DNA from: Sutterella faecalis
Lineage (GTDB): Bacteria > Pseudomonadota > Gammaproteobacteria > Burkholderiales > Burkholderiaceae_F
Direction of reading: 5' to 3'
Assembly: GCF_006337085.1 (NCBI RefSeq)
Contig: NZ_CP040882.1
Coordinates: 434,001 to 498,000, forward strand
Length of the DNA: 64,000 nucleotides
Part shown: in pieces, positions 46,988 through 55,383 of the stretch
Layout: every line of letters begins with the position of its first letter
Position numbering within the stretch: the first letter of the stretch is position 1
Program-made: the position numbers and the translations under genes
The notes under the pieces: model-generated
Databases searched by the model: none
Seen by the model: the letters and a program-made list of their open reading frames with translations, nothing else
What the model was told of the DNA's origin: nothing

Positions 46988-47806
46988 TCAGGCTCTGCGG
47001 CGGCCCTGAAGCTCCTTTTTGATAAGGAGCGTGAGGACCGCCAGAAGCGACAGAGCGGCCGCAGCCGTAAAGGCGCCGACGGTGTTGTAGTCCTGCTCGA
47101 GGAGTTCAATCTGAAGGGGCAGCGTCATCGTTTCGCCGCGGATGCTCCCTGAGACCACAGAAACGGCGCCGAATTCGCCGATTGCACGGGCATTGGTGAG
47201 GAGAACGCCGTAAAGAAGCGCCCAGGAAATATTGGGAAGCGTCACATAGCGGAACATCTGCCAGCCAGAAGCGCCGAGGAGAATCGCGGCCTCCTCCTCC
47301 GCTGCACCGCGGCTCTGCATAACGGGAATCAATTCCCTGGCTACGAAGGGACACGTGACGAAGATCGTGACGAGAACCATGCCCGGCCAGGCAAAGAGAA
47401 TCTGGATTTGAGAGGCTTCGAGCCAGGGGGCGAGCGGACCGTTGGCGCCGTACCAGAGAAGATAGGCGAGACCCGCAACCACGGGCGACACCGCAAAGGG
47501 AATGTCGGTCGCGGCAAGGAGCCATTGCTTCCCCGGGAAATCAAACCGCGCGCAGCACCAGGCGAGCATGATCCCGAAAACGAGATTGACAGGGACGGTG
47601 ATGAGCGCGATGCCGGCCGTGAGTCCGATCGCGTGCAGCATTTCAGGGTTGCCGAGGTTCTCAAGCACCGGCATCAACCCTTTCTGAAAAGCCTGAGCGA
47701 AGATGTAGACAAGCGGAATCACGAGGAACAGAACCGCGATCAGTACCGCGAGGCCGATGAGAATGCGCCGGGAATAATTCGGCGCGCGTTTGGATGGTGC
47801 GGTCAT
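46988..47806 (-). CDS. cysW: CysW, sulfate/thiosulfate ABC permease
   Basis: 272 residues from ATG 47806, overlapping the cysT stop by four bases. It follows E. coli CysW closely: VIPLVYIFAQAFQKGLMPVLENL near residue 25, DIPFAVSPVVAGLAYLLWYG near 100, and the EAA loop EEEAAILLGASGWQMFRYVTLPNI near 170, then NARAIGEFGAVSVVSGSIRGETMTLPLQIELLEQDYN. Six membrane helices. It pairs with CysT to form the channel across the inner membrane. Confidence 0.93.
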   Translation of the reverse strand: MTAPSKRAPNYSRRILIGLAVLIAVLFLVIPLVYIFAQAFQKGLMPVLENLGNPEMLHAIGLTAGIALITVPVNLVFGIMLAWCCARFDFPGKQWLLAATDIPFAVSPVVAGLAYLLWYGANGPLAPWLEASQIQILFAWPGMVLVTIFVTCPFVARELIPVMQSRGAAEEEAAILLGASGWQMFRYVTLPNISWALLYGVLLTNARAIGEFGAVSVVSGSIRGETMTLPLQIELLEQDYNTVGAFTAAAALSLLAVLTLLIKKELQGRRRA

Positions 47807-48639
47807 GCCGAAGCCCCCAGGCGTCTTGCAAGACGCTTTTGCAGGAAATTGGCGAAAAGGAAGAGCGCAAGCGAGAGTGCGAGAACAACCGACGCAATCG
47901 CGCTCGCCGCTGCATAGTCGAATTCCTGAAGCCGCATGAAGACCATGAGCGAAAGGACTTCCGTCTCGTAGGCGATGTTGCCGGCAATGAAGATGACTGC
48001 GCCGAATTCGCCGAGCGACCGGCAGAAGGCAAGCGTCGTGCCGGCGGCCACCGAGGGGAGAATTTCAGGAAGAATCACGCGGCGAAAGATCTGTCCTTTC
48101 GTCGCGCCCAGCGTTTCCGCGGCCTCTTCCGTTGATTTTCCGAGATCCTCGAGCACGGGCTCCACCGTGCGGAAGACAAAGGGAATCGAGGTGAAGGCCA
48201 TGGCGACGACAATTCCGAGCCAGGTGTAGCTCACCTTGATGCCGAAGAGCGAAAGCCAGGCGCCGTACCACCCGTCCTCCGCAAAGAGTGCGGAAAGCGT
48301 GAGGCCTGCAACCGCAGTGGGAAGCGCAAAAGGAAGGTCGATCAGCGCATCGAGAATCCCGCGTCCGGGGAAGCGGTAGCGCGCGAGCACCCAGGCAAGC
48401 AGAACGCCCGCAGCGCAATTGAAGACGGAAGCCCAGAAGGCGGAGAGGAGCGTCACCCGCAGAGCGGCGAGCGTCTGCGGATTCGTGATGATCTCCCAAT
48501 AGCCCGCCCAGGTCAGGTGCGAAAGCTCCCTCACGAGCGCGCTCATCGGCAAAAGGAGAATAAGCGAAACAAAAGTAACGCTCACCCCCAGCGAAAGCCC
48601 GAAGCCGGGAAGCACCCGGCGCTTCTTCCTCTCCGCCAT
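47803..48639 (-). CDS. cysT: CysT (CysU), sulfate/thiosulfate ABC permease
   Basis: 278 residues from ATG 48639. Typical segments: LPGFGLSLGVSVTFVSLILLLPM near residue 8, DLPFALPTAVAGLTLSALF near 100, and EAA loop STEEAAETLGATKGQIFRRVILPEI near 170, followed by GEFGAVIFIAGNIAYETEVLSLMVFMRLQEFDYAAA. Six membrane helices. It starts five bases after the end of the binding-protein gene. Confidence 0.93.
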   Translation of the reverse strand: MAERKKRRVLPGFGLSLGVSVTFVSLILLLPMSALVRELSHLTWAGYWEIITNPQTLAALRVTLLSAFWASVFNCAAGVLLAWVLARYRFPGRGILDALIDLPFALPTAVAGLTLSALFAEDGWYGAWLSLFGIKVSYTWLGIVVAMAFTSIPFVFRTVEPVLEDLGKSTEEAAETLGATKGQIFRRVILPEILPSVAAGTTLAFCRSLGEFGAVIFIAGNIAYETEVLSLMVFMRLQEFDYAAASAIASVVLALSLALFLFANFLQKRLARRLGASA

Positions 48640-48644
48640 GATGG

Positions 48645-49670
48645 TTACTTCCTGCCGAGGGCCACAAGGCGATCGAACTCACCGCCCGTCGCAAAATGCG
48701 TCTTCATGACGGCTGCCCAGGAGCCGAAGCGTTCCTCAACAGTGAAGAGCTTTGTTGCCGGGAAGCGGTCCTTCAGAGCCTCCATCGTCTTCGGGTCGTT
48801 CACGCGGTAGTAGTAGCCCGTGATGATTTTCTGCGCTTCGGGACTGTAGAGGTATTTGAGATAGGCTTCCGCCGCATCCTGAGTACCCTTCTGCTTCACG
48901 ACTTTGTCGACCCAGGCCACGGGGAATTCCGCGAGGATGTCGGTCTTCGGGACCACGACCTCATAACCCTTGTCCGCATACTTGCTGCGAATATTGTTGA
49001 TTTCGGACTCAAACGAAATCAGCACGTCGCCGATGCCGCGGTCGACGAACGTGGTGGTCGCCCCGCGTCCGCCCGTATCGAAGACGGCGACATTCGCGAG
49101 AAACTTCTTCATCAGCTCCTCGGTTCCCTCCTTCGATCCTTTTGATTAATCCGCGGCAGCCGCCCAGGCGCCCAGATATGTATAGCGGGCGTTGCCGGAA
49201 GTCTTCGGATTCGGGAAGACAAGCTTCACTCCATCCTTATTGAGGTCGGACCAGTCGGCGATGTGCTTCGGATTCCCCTTTCTCACGAGGAAAGCCATCG
49301 TCGAATAGAAGGGTGAGGAATTGTTCGGGAGCCTTGCCTGCCAGTCGGCCGGAATGAGCTTTCCCTTGTCGTGGAGCACCTGAATGTCGGTCACCTGGTT
49401 GAAGGTGACGACGTCGGCCTTGAGACCCTGAAGAATGGCGAGCGCCTGCTTGGAGCTTCCGGCATGAGACTGACGGATGGTGAGCTTGTCGTCCGGGTGA
49501 GCCTTGTCCCAGGCGCTGATGAAGGGAGGGTTGAGGTCCTGAAAAAGTTCACGGGCCACATCGTATGATGCGTTGAGGAGCTCGGCCGCATTCGCGCCCG
49601 GCAGGATGCCTGCTCCGATAATGGCGGCCGCGAGCGCTGCGGCGCTCTTCGACCAGATATGCTTTGTCAT
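48645..49670 (-). pseudogene. sbp: Sulfate-binding protein gene (sbp/cysP type) with one in-frame TAA
   Basis: The frame starts at ATG 49670 with a signal peptide (to about residue 28, GANAAE) and continues to TAA 48645-48647, 342 codons, interrupted only by TAA at 49146-49148 (codon 175). Both sides are clearly Sbp: [72 protein letters not shown] before the stop, and [45 protein letters not shown] after. The protein binds sulfate or thiosulfate in the periplasm and hands it to CysTW. With the stop, only the first lobe would be made and uptake through CysTWA would fail unless another binding protein serves it. A single base error in the sequence is possible. Confidence 0.85.
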
Positions 49671-49794
49671 GATTGTTTCGCTTGAAGTGGTTGGTGTTGG
49701 TCAGTCCTCCCCGTAATCGTCGTTCAGGATGAGAATCGATTTACGGGGTAACCCCTATATGGTTAACACCTATACTAGCGAACTCGGGATGCAT

Positions 49795-49816
49795 TTACCT
49801 CAGTACTTTGAGGTAA
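49795..49816. promoter_or_regulatory. Eight-base perfect inverted repeat upstream of the sbp-cys operon
   Basis: TTACCTCA and TGAGGTAA separated by six bases, about 125 bases before the sbp start. The size and T...A ends fit a LysR-type or other dimeric operator. A second palindrome GGGGTAACCCC lies at 49745-49755, nearer the start. The lysR gene at 49873-50763 ends next to it, but whether it acts here is unknown. Confidence 0.4.
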
Positions 49817-49872
49817 TACCGCAGAATTCCGGAACAATCTGTTTCCGCAATACGCATTGCGAGCCGCAATCT

Positions 49873-50763
49873 TCAGCGCTGAGCCGCAGCGCTCCTCGCC
49901 TTGATCTGCGCTTCCGCTTCCTGAGCAAGGAGTAGCGCCCCGCGGTGCATGAATTTCATGGCCGGAAAAAGCGCATAAATATCCCGCGTCGGGAGCGACC
50001 ATTGAGGAAGGAGCTGCACAAGCGTCCGTTTTCCTTCTTCATCCTCTCCGGCGATATCCGGAAGGCACCCAATGCCGCATCCTCGCAGCACGGCATCCCG
50101 AATGAGCCCCGCCGCCGAATAGCGCAGCGTCGAATTGACCTCAACCCGACGCGTTTCCGATCCGCGGGCAAAAATCCAGTGGTTTTCGCCGAGAAGCCCG
50201 ATAAGCCTGTGCGCCCTGAGTTCCACCGGTTCTGACGGGGCCGGATGATCTCGCAGATAGTCCCTCGAGGCGAACAAGCAGCTTTTGCAGGCGCCCAGCC
50301 GTCTCGCCTCCGCGCCCGGCCTCGGTTCCAGGGCGACTTCGAATGCAATGTCGATGCCCGATTCCACAAGCGGAAGAACGCGATCCGATGCGAGAAGCTC
50401 GATCGACAACCCGGGATGCTTCATCCCGAATTCCTCGAGGATGCCGCAGAGAAAGAACTCCGCAAAACTTATGGTCGACGCCACCCGGAGCCGCCCCGCA
50501 AGGCCGCTCCTCCCGGGCGAAGCGAAAACCGCGTCCGTGCGCCTGAGGATCTCCCGGGCCTCCTCAAGAACGCGTTCGCCATCGGAAGTAAGCGACACGG
50601 AGCGCGTCGTGCGGTTGAAGAGCCTCAGCTGCATTGTCTCCTCGAGCTCCGCGACCGTGCGGGTGGCGGAAGCTCTGGAAATGCCGAGGCTCTCCGCCGC
50701 TCTCGCGAAACTTTTGAGATCTGCCACGCGAACGAAGGCTTCAAGCGACTTGATTCTGTCCAT
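49873..50763 (-). CDS. LysR-family transcriptional regulator (CrgA-like group)
   Basis: 296 residues from ATG 50763. The winged helix-turn-helix fills residues 1-60 (IKSLEAFVRVADLKSFARAAESLGISRASATRTVAELEETMQLRLFNRTTRSVSLT), the classic LysR pattern, then a linker helix and the periplasmic-binding-fold effector domain (GRLRVASTISFAEFFL near residue 90). Its start faces that of the metallo-beta-lactamase-fold gene at 50870 with 106 bases between, the usual divergent setting for LysR control, so that gene is its most likely target. The cys operon downstream is another candidate. The effector cannot be read from sequence. Confidence 0.9.
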   Translation of the reverse strand: MDRIKSLEAFVRVADLKSFARAAESLGISRASATRTVAELEETMQLRLFNRTTRSVSLTSDGERVLEEAREILRRTDAVFASPGRSGLAGRLRVASTISFAEFFLCGILEEFGMKHPGLSIELLASDRVLPLVESGIDIAFEVALEPRPGAEARRLGACKSCLFASRDYLRDHPAPSEPVELRAHRLIGLLGENHWIFARGSETRRVEVNSTLRYSAAGLIRDAVLRGCGIGCLPDIAGEDEEGKRTLVQLLPQWSLPTRDIYALFPAMKFMHRGALLLAQEAEAQIKARSAAAQR

Positions 50764-50869
50764 ATTGTTTCGTAATTCAAAATAGTATGTTTAAATCAAG
50801 TCTATTTATTAACATTCAAAGCATCAATAGGATATCGGGATATCGCAACTTTCTTTCCCAAATTTCGAT

Positions 50870-51832
50870 ATGCCGACTCCCTTTATTACCCGCCGCTCCC
50901 TTCTTGCGCTTGCAGCCGCCATCCCGATGACTTCCCTATTTCCTGTCGAGGCCTTCGGGACCCCGGAAACACCGTCCAGCCTCCGGCTCTCTTCAGAAGA
51001 AGTTTCAAAACTCTTCGTCCGCTTTGCCGAAGAGCGCCGCATGCCTCCCGAACTCGGACGATGGCTCAGCGATCAGTCAATTCAGAAAATTGCTCCCTAC
51101 CAGGTCTTCGACAACGTCTGGTGCGTCGGGATCTGCTGGGTTTCCGCCTACGCCATCCGCACGAAGGAAGGCGTCATATTGATTGATACGCTTCATGAGC
51201 CTTTTGTCGGGAAGCTCCTCTCGAACCTAAAGGAAGGCGGAATCGATCTCTCTGAAATCAAGTACGTCCTCATGACGCATGGTCACTTCGATCACGTCGG
51301 AGGTGCCTGGAGACTCAGGCAGCTCCTTCCGCATGCGCGCTTCGGCATGAGTGCCCGGGGCTGGGCGGAAGCCGAAGGACACGAAAAGGAAAGAAACGGC
51401 TTCAGAATGCCGCCCGCGGATCTCATTCTGAAGGACGGCGACAAAATTACGCTCGGCGAAACGACCGTAACCGTACTGGAAACGCCGGGACACACCTGGG
51501 GTACCTGCTCCTACCTTTACGACGTCCGGGACGGAGACGAAGTCCACCGCGCCGTTACGATCGGAGGCCAGGGCCTCAACGCGATGGATGACGCTAAGCA
51601 GCTCGAGGCCTATATCGACAGCATGAAGAAACTGGGCGATCCCAAACTCGGGATCGATGTCGATCTCACCGCGCATCCCTTCTCCACTGGTCAGACGGAG
51701 AAGATTCCGGCCATTACCGCGCATCAGCATGGCGAGCCCCACCCGCTGGTCGACCGCAAGGCTTATCTGGGACGCCTCGAGAGACTCATTGCCGGCGCTG
51801 AACGGTATCGCCGCCAGGGCGCCAAAGCCTGA
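50870..51832 (+). CDS. Exported metallo-beta-lactamase-fold hydrolase (B3-like)
   Basis: 320 residues from ATG 50870. The N-terminus has a twin-arginine-like signal (ITRRSLLALAAAIPMTSLF), cleavage near residue 30. The metal site is complete: THGHFDHVGG near residue 138 gives H-x-H-x-D-H, ETPGHTWGTCS near 207 gives the next His, and TAHPFSTG near 265 gives the last. The spacing and the ending GRLERLIAGAERYRR resemble subclass B3 lactamases and their non-lactamase relatives. Activity on beta-lactams cannot be claimed; relatives also hydrolyse lactones, thioesters and sulfate esters. The last 33 bases are part of an imperfect direct repeat with 54195-54277. Confidence 0.8.
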   Translation: MPTPFITRRSLLALAAAIPMTSLFPVEAFGTPETPSSLRLSSEEVSKLFVRFAEERRMPPELGRWLSDQSIQKIAPYQVFDNVWCVGICWVSAYAIRTKEGVILIDTLHEPFVGKLLSNLKEGGIDLSEIKYVLMTHGHFDHVGGAWRLRQLLPHARFGMSARGWAEAEGHEKERNGFRMPPADLILKDGDKITLGETTVTVLETPGHTWGTCSYLYDVRDGDEVHRAVTIGGQGLNAMDDAKQLEAYIDSMKKLGDPKLGIDVDLTAHPFSTGQTEKIPAITAHQHGEPHPLVDRKAYLGRLERLIAGAERYRRQGAKA

Positions 51833-51881
51833 CGTCATCGGGTTCGAGCGGCTTCAGGCTCCCAGGAAGCGAGAAATAAAG
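51800..51881 (+). repeat. Left copy of an imperfect 82-base direct repeat flanking the RloAB-like island
   Basis: It holds the last codons of the lactamase-fold gene (ERYRRQGAKA stop) plus about 49 bases that correspond to the antisense of a lysR 3' end. The right copy at 54195-54277 is about 75-80 percent identical by eye. Confidence 0.75.
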
Positions 51882-52192
51882 GTGTTTCTTACTTGATCGA
51901 GCGCCTTAACTGTGAGGGGCGCTCTTCCGCTATCACCTTCGCTGAAAGCCACGGCAATATCAGAACTGCATCCGTCGGGGGTTTGAGCCGTACGGCTACG
52001 AGCCTGTATCTGTATTACTTTCAGGAAATTCCGACTGCCCATTGAGAAGAATCGTTGGTGGTTCAGGCGCCATAGAAGATCAGATTCATAGCTCTTTACC
52101 TTATCTACTTCTGGAGAGAAAAATTCTCCTTAGAAGCAAATCTTCGGTCTATACTTTTGGTAGTTCAGCAACCTTAAGTCTAGGACTACTTC
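51882..52192. other. 311-base gap at the left edge of the RloAB-like island
   Basis: No intact gene is seen. On the minus strand the first part reads ALDQVRNTFISRFLGA, which recalls the LysR C-terminus VRSLFISALRG at 54250-54290, so this is probably the stub of a lost lysR gene. Composition shifts to AT-rich from about 52060. The promoter of the ATPase gene probably lies near 52150 (TATACTTTT). Confidence 0.4.
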
Positions 52193-53500
52193 ATGCTCAT
52201 CAAGTTTTCTGTTGAGAACTGGCGCTGCTTCAAAGATAAAGCCACAATCAATTTGACTGCGACAAATGAACGGCAACACAAAGAACGGTTGCCAGCTGTA
52301 GGCAAATATCGGATGAAGCTTTTACCGATATCTGCGATTTATGGTGCTAATGCATCTGGTAAAACGAAATTTGTTGAAGCCCTCGCATTTTTAAAATTTT
52401 TACTATTAGATGGAACCACCAATAAAGCGCAAAAAATAAATATTCAGCGTTTTAAGTTGGATGCATCTTGTTTGAAAAAACCGACAATTTTTTCCATTAC
52501 CACTCTAATTGACGGCTTTATTTACTATTATGAAATAAGTCTTCTTCCAGAAAAGATCTTATCGGAAAAGTTAATTGTTGAAAATACCAGCATGGCATAT
52601 GACGTCTTCACAAGAGAATCAGGCCAACCAATAAAATTTGATACCGATTATTTCAGTAAAGAAGATATTGACTTCATGCGCTTTGTTGAGAAAGCAACAA
52701 GAGATAATGAACCATTCTTGACCAACGCGAATAAACTCAACGCAGCTAAATTATCACCATTATATGATTGGTTTGCGAACAAACTTACAATCATTTTTCC
52801 TCAAAGCATGTTCACTCAACGAGTCAGATATGCCGATCCAGGTGATATTTTGAGTAAAAATGCCGTAACCTTAATGACAGAATTACATACAGGCATTGAC
52901 CATTTCGAAACAGTCGTCGTACCTAAAGATAACATCCCGCTCCCAAAAGAAATAATAGATTCTCTCATAGAGCAATGGCAAAAAACAGGGGAACCTGTTC
53001 GATGGGGAGATTGCATGATTCGACGGAATCAATCATCTGACGAACCAGTATTTGAGCAATTAATCCCCGTACATAAAAATGAATTAGGAGAAAACGTTCA
53101 GTTCAAATTATCAGATGAATCTGATGGAACATTACGTCTTCTTGATTTGATCCCTGCCCTTTCTGCACTCAAGTTCTCTAGCGAACAGGTTGTCGTCGTG
53201 GATGAGCTTGACCGTAGCTTGCATACAAATATGCTTGAATGGCTTATCAAATATTATTTAAATTCCTGCACCCCCAAGACAACAAATCAGCTAATCATGA
53301 CCACACATGATGTAAATATTCTAACTCAGAATATTTTCCGTAGAGATGAGCTCTGGGGAATTGACAAACACAATTATGGATCATCATCAATATATTCATT
53401 TAGAGATTTTAAAGACATCCGCAGCGACAAGGATATTAGAAAAATTTATTTGAGTGGATTAATGGGTGCAGTGCCTTATCTTGAAGAGGAGTCTTGGTAA
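52193..53500 (+). CDS. RloA-like AAA15/AAA21 ATPase of a defence pair
   Basis: 435 residues from ATG 52193. The N-terminus MLIKFSVENWRCFKDKATINL and Walker A IYGANASGKTKFVEAL near residue 48 are those of OLD/Rad50-like AAA15 ATPases. The head is completed by SDESDGTLRLLDLIPAL (signature-like) near 310, Walker B VVVVDELDRSLH near 335 and LIMTTHDVNIL (switch His) near 365. It is followed, with a TAATG overlap, by a decayed RloB-type gene; rloA-rloB pairs are known near type I restriction loci and are thought to act in anti-phage defence. No restriction genes are present here. The gene is AT-rich compared with both flanks, a sign of transfer. OLD- or PARIS-type ATPases are alternative homologues. 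Confidence 0.75.
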   Translation: MLIKFSVENWRCFKDKATINLTATNERQHKERLPAVGKYRMKLLPISAIYGANASGKTKFVEALAFLKFLLLDGTTNKAQKINIQRFKLDASCLKKPTIFSITTLIDGFIYYYEISLLPEKILSEKLIVENTSMAYDVFTRESGQPIKFDTDYFSKEDIDFMRFVEKATRDNEPFLTNANKLNAAKLSPLYDWFANKLTIIFPQSMFTQRVRYADPGDILSKNAVTLMTELHTGIDHFETVVVPKDNIPLPKEIIDSLIEQWQKTGEPVRWGDCMIRRNQSSDEPVFEQLIPVHKNELGENVQFKLSDESDGTLRLLDLIPALSALKFSSEQVVVVDELDRSLHTNMLEWLIKYYLNSCTPKTTNQLIMTTHDVNILTQNIFRRDELWGIDKHNYGSSSIYSFRDFKDIRSDKDIRKIYLSGLMGAVPYLEEESW

Positions 53501-54040
53501 TGGGGCGAAAAGTCAAGGCAATCAAAAACGACCTTCGCAGAACTCCTGCCTCATTAAATTACATAAGACAAATTTATGTTTTTACCGAAGGAAGCGTCAC
53601 GGAAGCAGAATACCTTGGCATTGCCAAAAAACTAATAAACGAACAGCATGACTGTCACTACAAATTTGCCCTACACATCAACACAAATAAAGGAAAATCC
53701 TCCCCTAAAAATCTCTCAAATTGAATCACTTCGCGCAGGGGTTGGTATTAAAAACAAACCCAGAACATATCAAGCTCTAATCAGCATACCAAAATTCGAA
53801 GTATGGCTAATATTGCATTTTGAGAACGCAAAGGGAATTTCAACAGCATCCGAAGTAGATAGCAGACTAAAGAAATACATTCCGGACTACAAAAAGCACT
53901 TACCGGAAAACATGTTCAATTTAGCTAAAATAAATAACGCGATCAGCAACTCAAAATTATTAATCAGGAATAACTCAGCAGCACAAACCCACGTTTATAA
54001 ATTAATTGAGCACCTGATCGATTTATCACAAAAGCAATAA
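53500..54040 (+). pseudogene. RloB-like gene, frameshifted and probably internally deleted
   Basis: ATG 53500 overlaps the ATPase stop. The first frame gives YVFTEGSVTEAEYL near residue 26, the TOPRIM-like EGxxTE motif of RloB, and runs to TGA 53722-53724. The next frame, usable from about 53700, has the RloB C-terminal motif ISIPKFEVWLILHFE and ends at TAA 54038-54040. Between them the expected aspartate-rich FDxDE-type motif is missing and the spacing is short, so a deletion and a frameshift both seem to have occurred. RloB is the presumed effector nuclease; without it the pair should be inactive. Confidence 0.65.
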
Positions 54041-54049
54041 TCCCCAAAC

Positions 54050-54095
54050 CCGGCGAATGAAAATTTATTTATTTTCAACATTTTCATTTCGCCGG
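54050..54095. repeat. Long inverted repeat after the RloB-like gene
   Basis: CCGGCGAATGAAAA (54050-54063) and TTTTCATTTCGCCGG (54081-54095) pair with one mismatch over a 17-base AT-rich loop. It may act as a terminator for the island, although no long T run follows. Confidence 0.55.
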
Positions 54096-54180
54096 AAAAG
54101 TCACAGTCATAATGAGGCTGATTTACTGCCTGACAGACTCAGACCTTCATTTAGTTCTTACCTTGCCGTGCGAAAAAAGC

Positions 54181-55176
54181 TCATGACCAGTGTAGAGCGC
54201 TATCGTCGCCAAGGCGCCCCAGCCTGACTTCATCAGGCTCAAGCGGCCTCAGACTCCCGCGAAGCGCCGAAATAAAGAGGCTCCGCACCCATTCAAGACC
54301 CGTATCAAGCGTCGTATGGGCGTGCCAGATGAGCGAAGGCTCAAGCCACGGCACGCTCTCCGCACGTGCAAGCACCGTGAGCGGCCGCTCCTCGGAGAGC
54401 GCCTTTGCCGTACGCCAGGGCAGGATCAAAACGGCGTCAGTACGGTGCATGAGCCTCACGGCACCGAGCCAGTACTCCGTCCAGAGCATCGTCCGCCCGG
54501 CTTTGAGCGGAATCTCGGCCGGCCCCGGAACGCCTTCAATCGGATCGTCCGTATCGGGATGCACGCAGATTTGAATCCGACGGCAGGCCTCAAGGTCCTG
54601 CATGGAAAGCGTGCCGTTCTGAACTTTTCCTTCAAGCGGATGCCCTGCCCTGACTGCATAAACGTAAGGCGTCCTCAGGAGCGGGACGCTCACAAAGTCT
54701 GCAGGCAGATTAACGGCCGGAAAGATCGCAAGATCCGCTTCTCCGGCCCGGAGCTTCAAAAGCGTATGTTCGTCATGAGGAAGAATGGCAATTCCGGCTT
54801 TCGGCGCCTTCTTCATGAAGAGCTCAAGGACGGGCTCGATCATGATCGGAATCGCGTTGTCGAGCGCAGAGATGCGGATCACCCGGTTCATCGCTGCGGG
54901 ATCAAAGGTCTCTGCTGCGAAAAGCTTCGCCATTTCCTCGAGCACGCGCCTCGCCTGTGCCGTTACCTCATGCGCACGCGCCGTGGGCGCGAGGCCGTGC
55001 CCGAAGCGCGTATAGAGCGGGTCTTCAAAAACAATTCGCGCTTCCGCCAGAAGCCTGCTCGCCTTCGGGAGACTGATCGAAAGCCGCGTGGCGGTTCGGC
55101 CGAGGTGCCGCTGCTCATAGAGCGTTGTCAGAAAAACAAGAAGTTCGCGCGAAAGCTGGTTGTCGGTACCTGACAT
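54181..55176 (-). CDS. LysR-family regulator divergent from assT
   Basis: 331 residues from ATG 55176. The HTH is atypical but recognisable in residues 8-65 (ELLVFLTTLYEQRHLGRTATRLSISLPKASRLLAEARIVFEDPLYTRFGHGLAPT), close to the NodD/LeuO-like branch. The effector domain begins near residue 95 (NRVIRISALDNAIPIMIEPVLELF). Its start lies 207 bases from assT on the opposite strand, so assT is the probable target. The last 30 residues are encoded by the right copy of the direct repeat, where a relic of a lactamase-fold gene C-terminus (ERYRRQGAPA) is readable on the other strand. Confidence 0.85.
   Translation of the reverse strand: MSGTDNQLSRELLVFLTTLYEQRHLGRTATRLSISLPKASRLLAEARIVFEDPLYTRFGHGLAPTARAHEVTAQARRVLEEMAKLFAAETFDPAAMNRVIRISALDNAIPIMIEPVLELFMKKAPKAGIAILPHDEHTLLKLRAGEADLAIFPAVNLPADFVSVPLLRTPYVYAVRAGHPLEGKVQNGTLSMQDLEACRRIQICVHPDTDDPIEGVPGPAEIPLKAGRTMLWTEYWLGAVRLMHRTDAVLILPWRTAKALSEERPLTVLARAESVPWLEPSLIWHAHTTLDTGLEWVRSLFISALRGSLRPLEPDEVRLGRLGDDSALHWS
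54195..54277 (+). repeat. Right copy of the imperfect direct repeat flanking the RloAB-like island
   Basis: Aligns with 51800-51881. On the plus strand it encodes ERYRRQGAPA and a stop, a relic of the lactamase-fold C-terminus. On the minus strand it is the 3' end of the intact lysR gene. Confidence 0.75.
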
Positions 55177-55383
55177 ATTTTTCAGAATCTGAAAGATTAT
55201 TTTGCGCTTCGAGGATTCAAAAACTCAGAAAAGTCACCATGGATAGCCTGATGCCCCCGGGCATATAGTTCTGAGCACGCGATCGGAAGCGCGAATTGCC
55301 GCATGAATCCTAGCGGTACGAGGCAATCTTTGCATCACGCTTCCGGTGCCGGACCATTTCATTATTCGAAAAAGGAAGCATCC

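Noticed and set aside
52193..53500. PARIS (AriA/AriB) system as the identity of the ATPase pair
   Set aside because: The ATPase could fit, but the partner carries RloB-type EGxxTE and PKFEVWLILHF motifs, which do not suggest the DUF4435 type of AriB.
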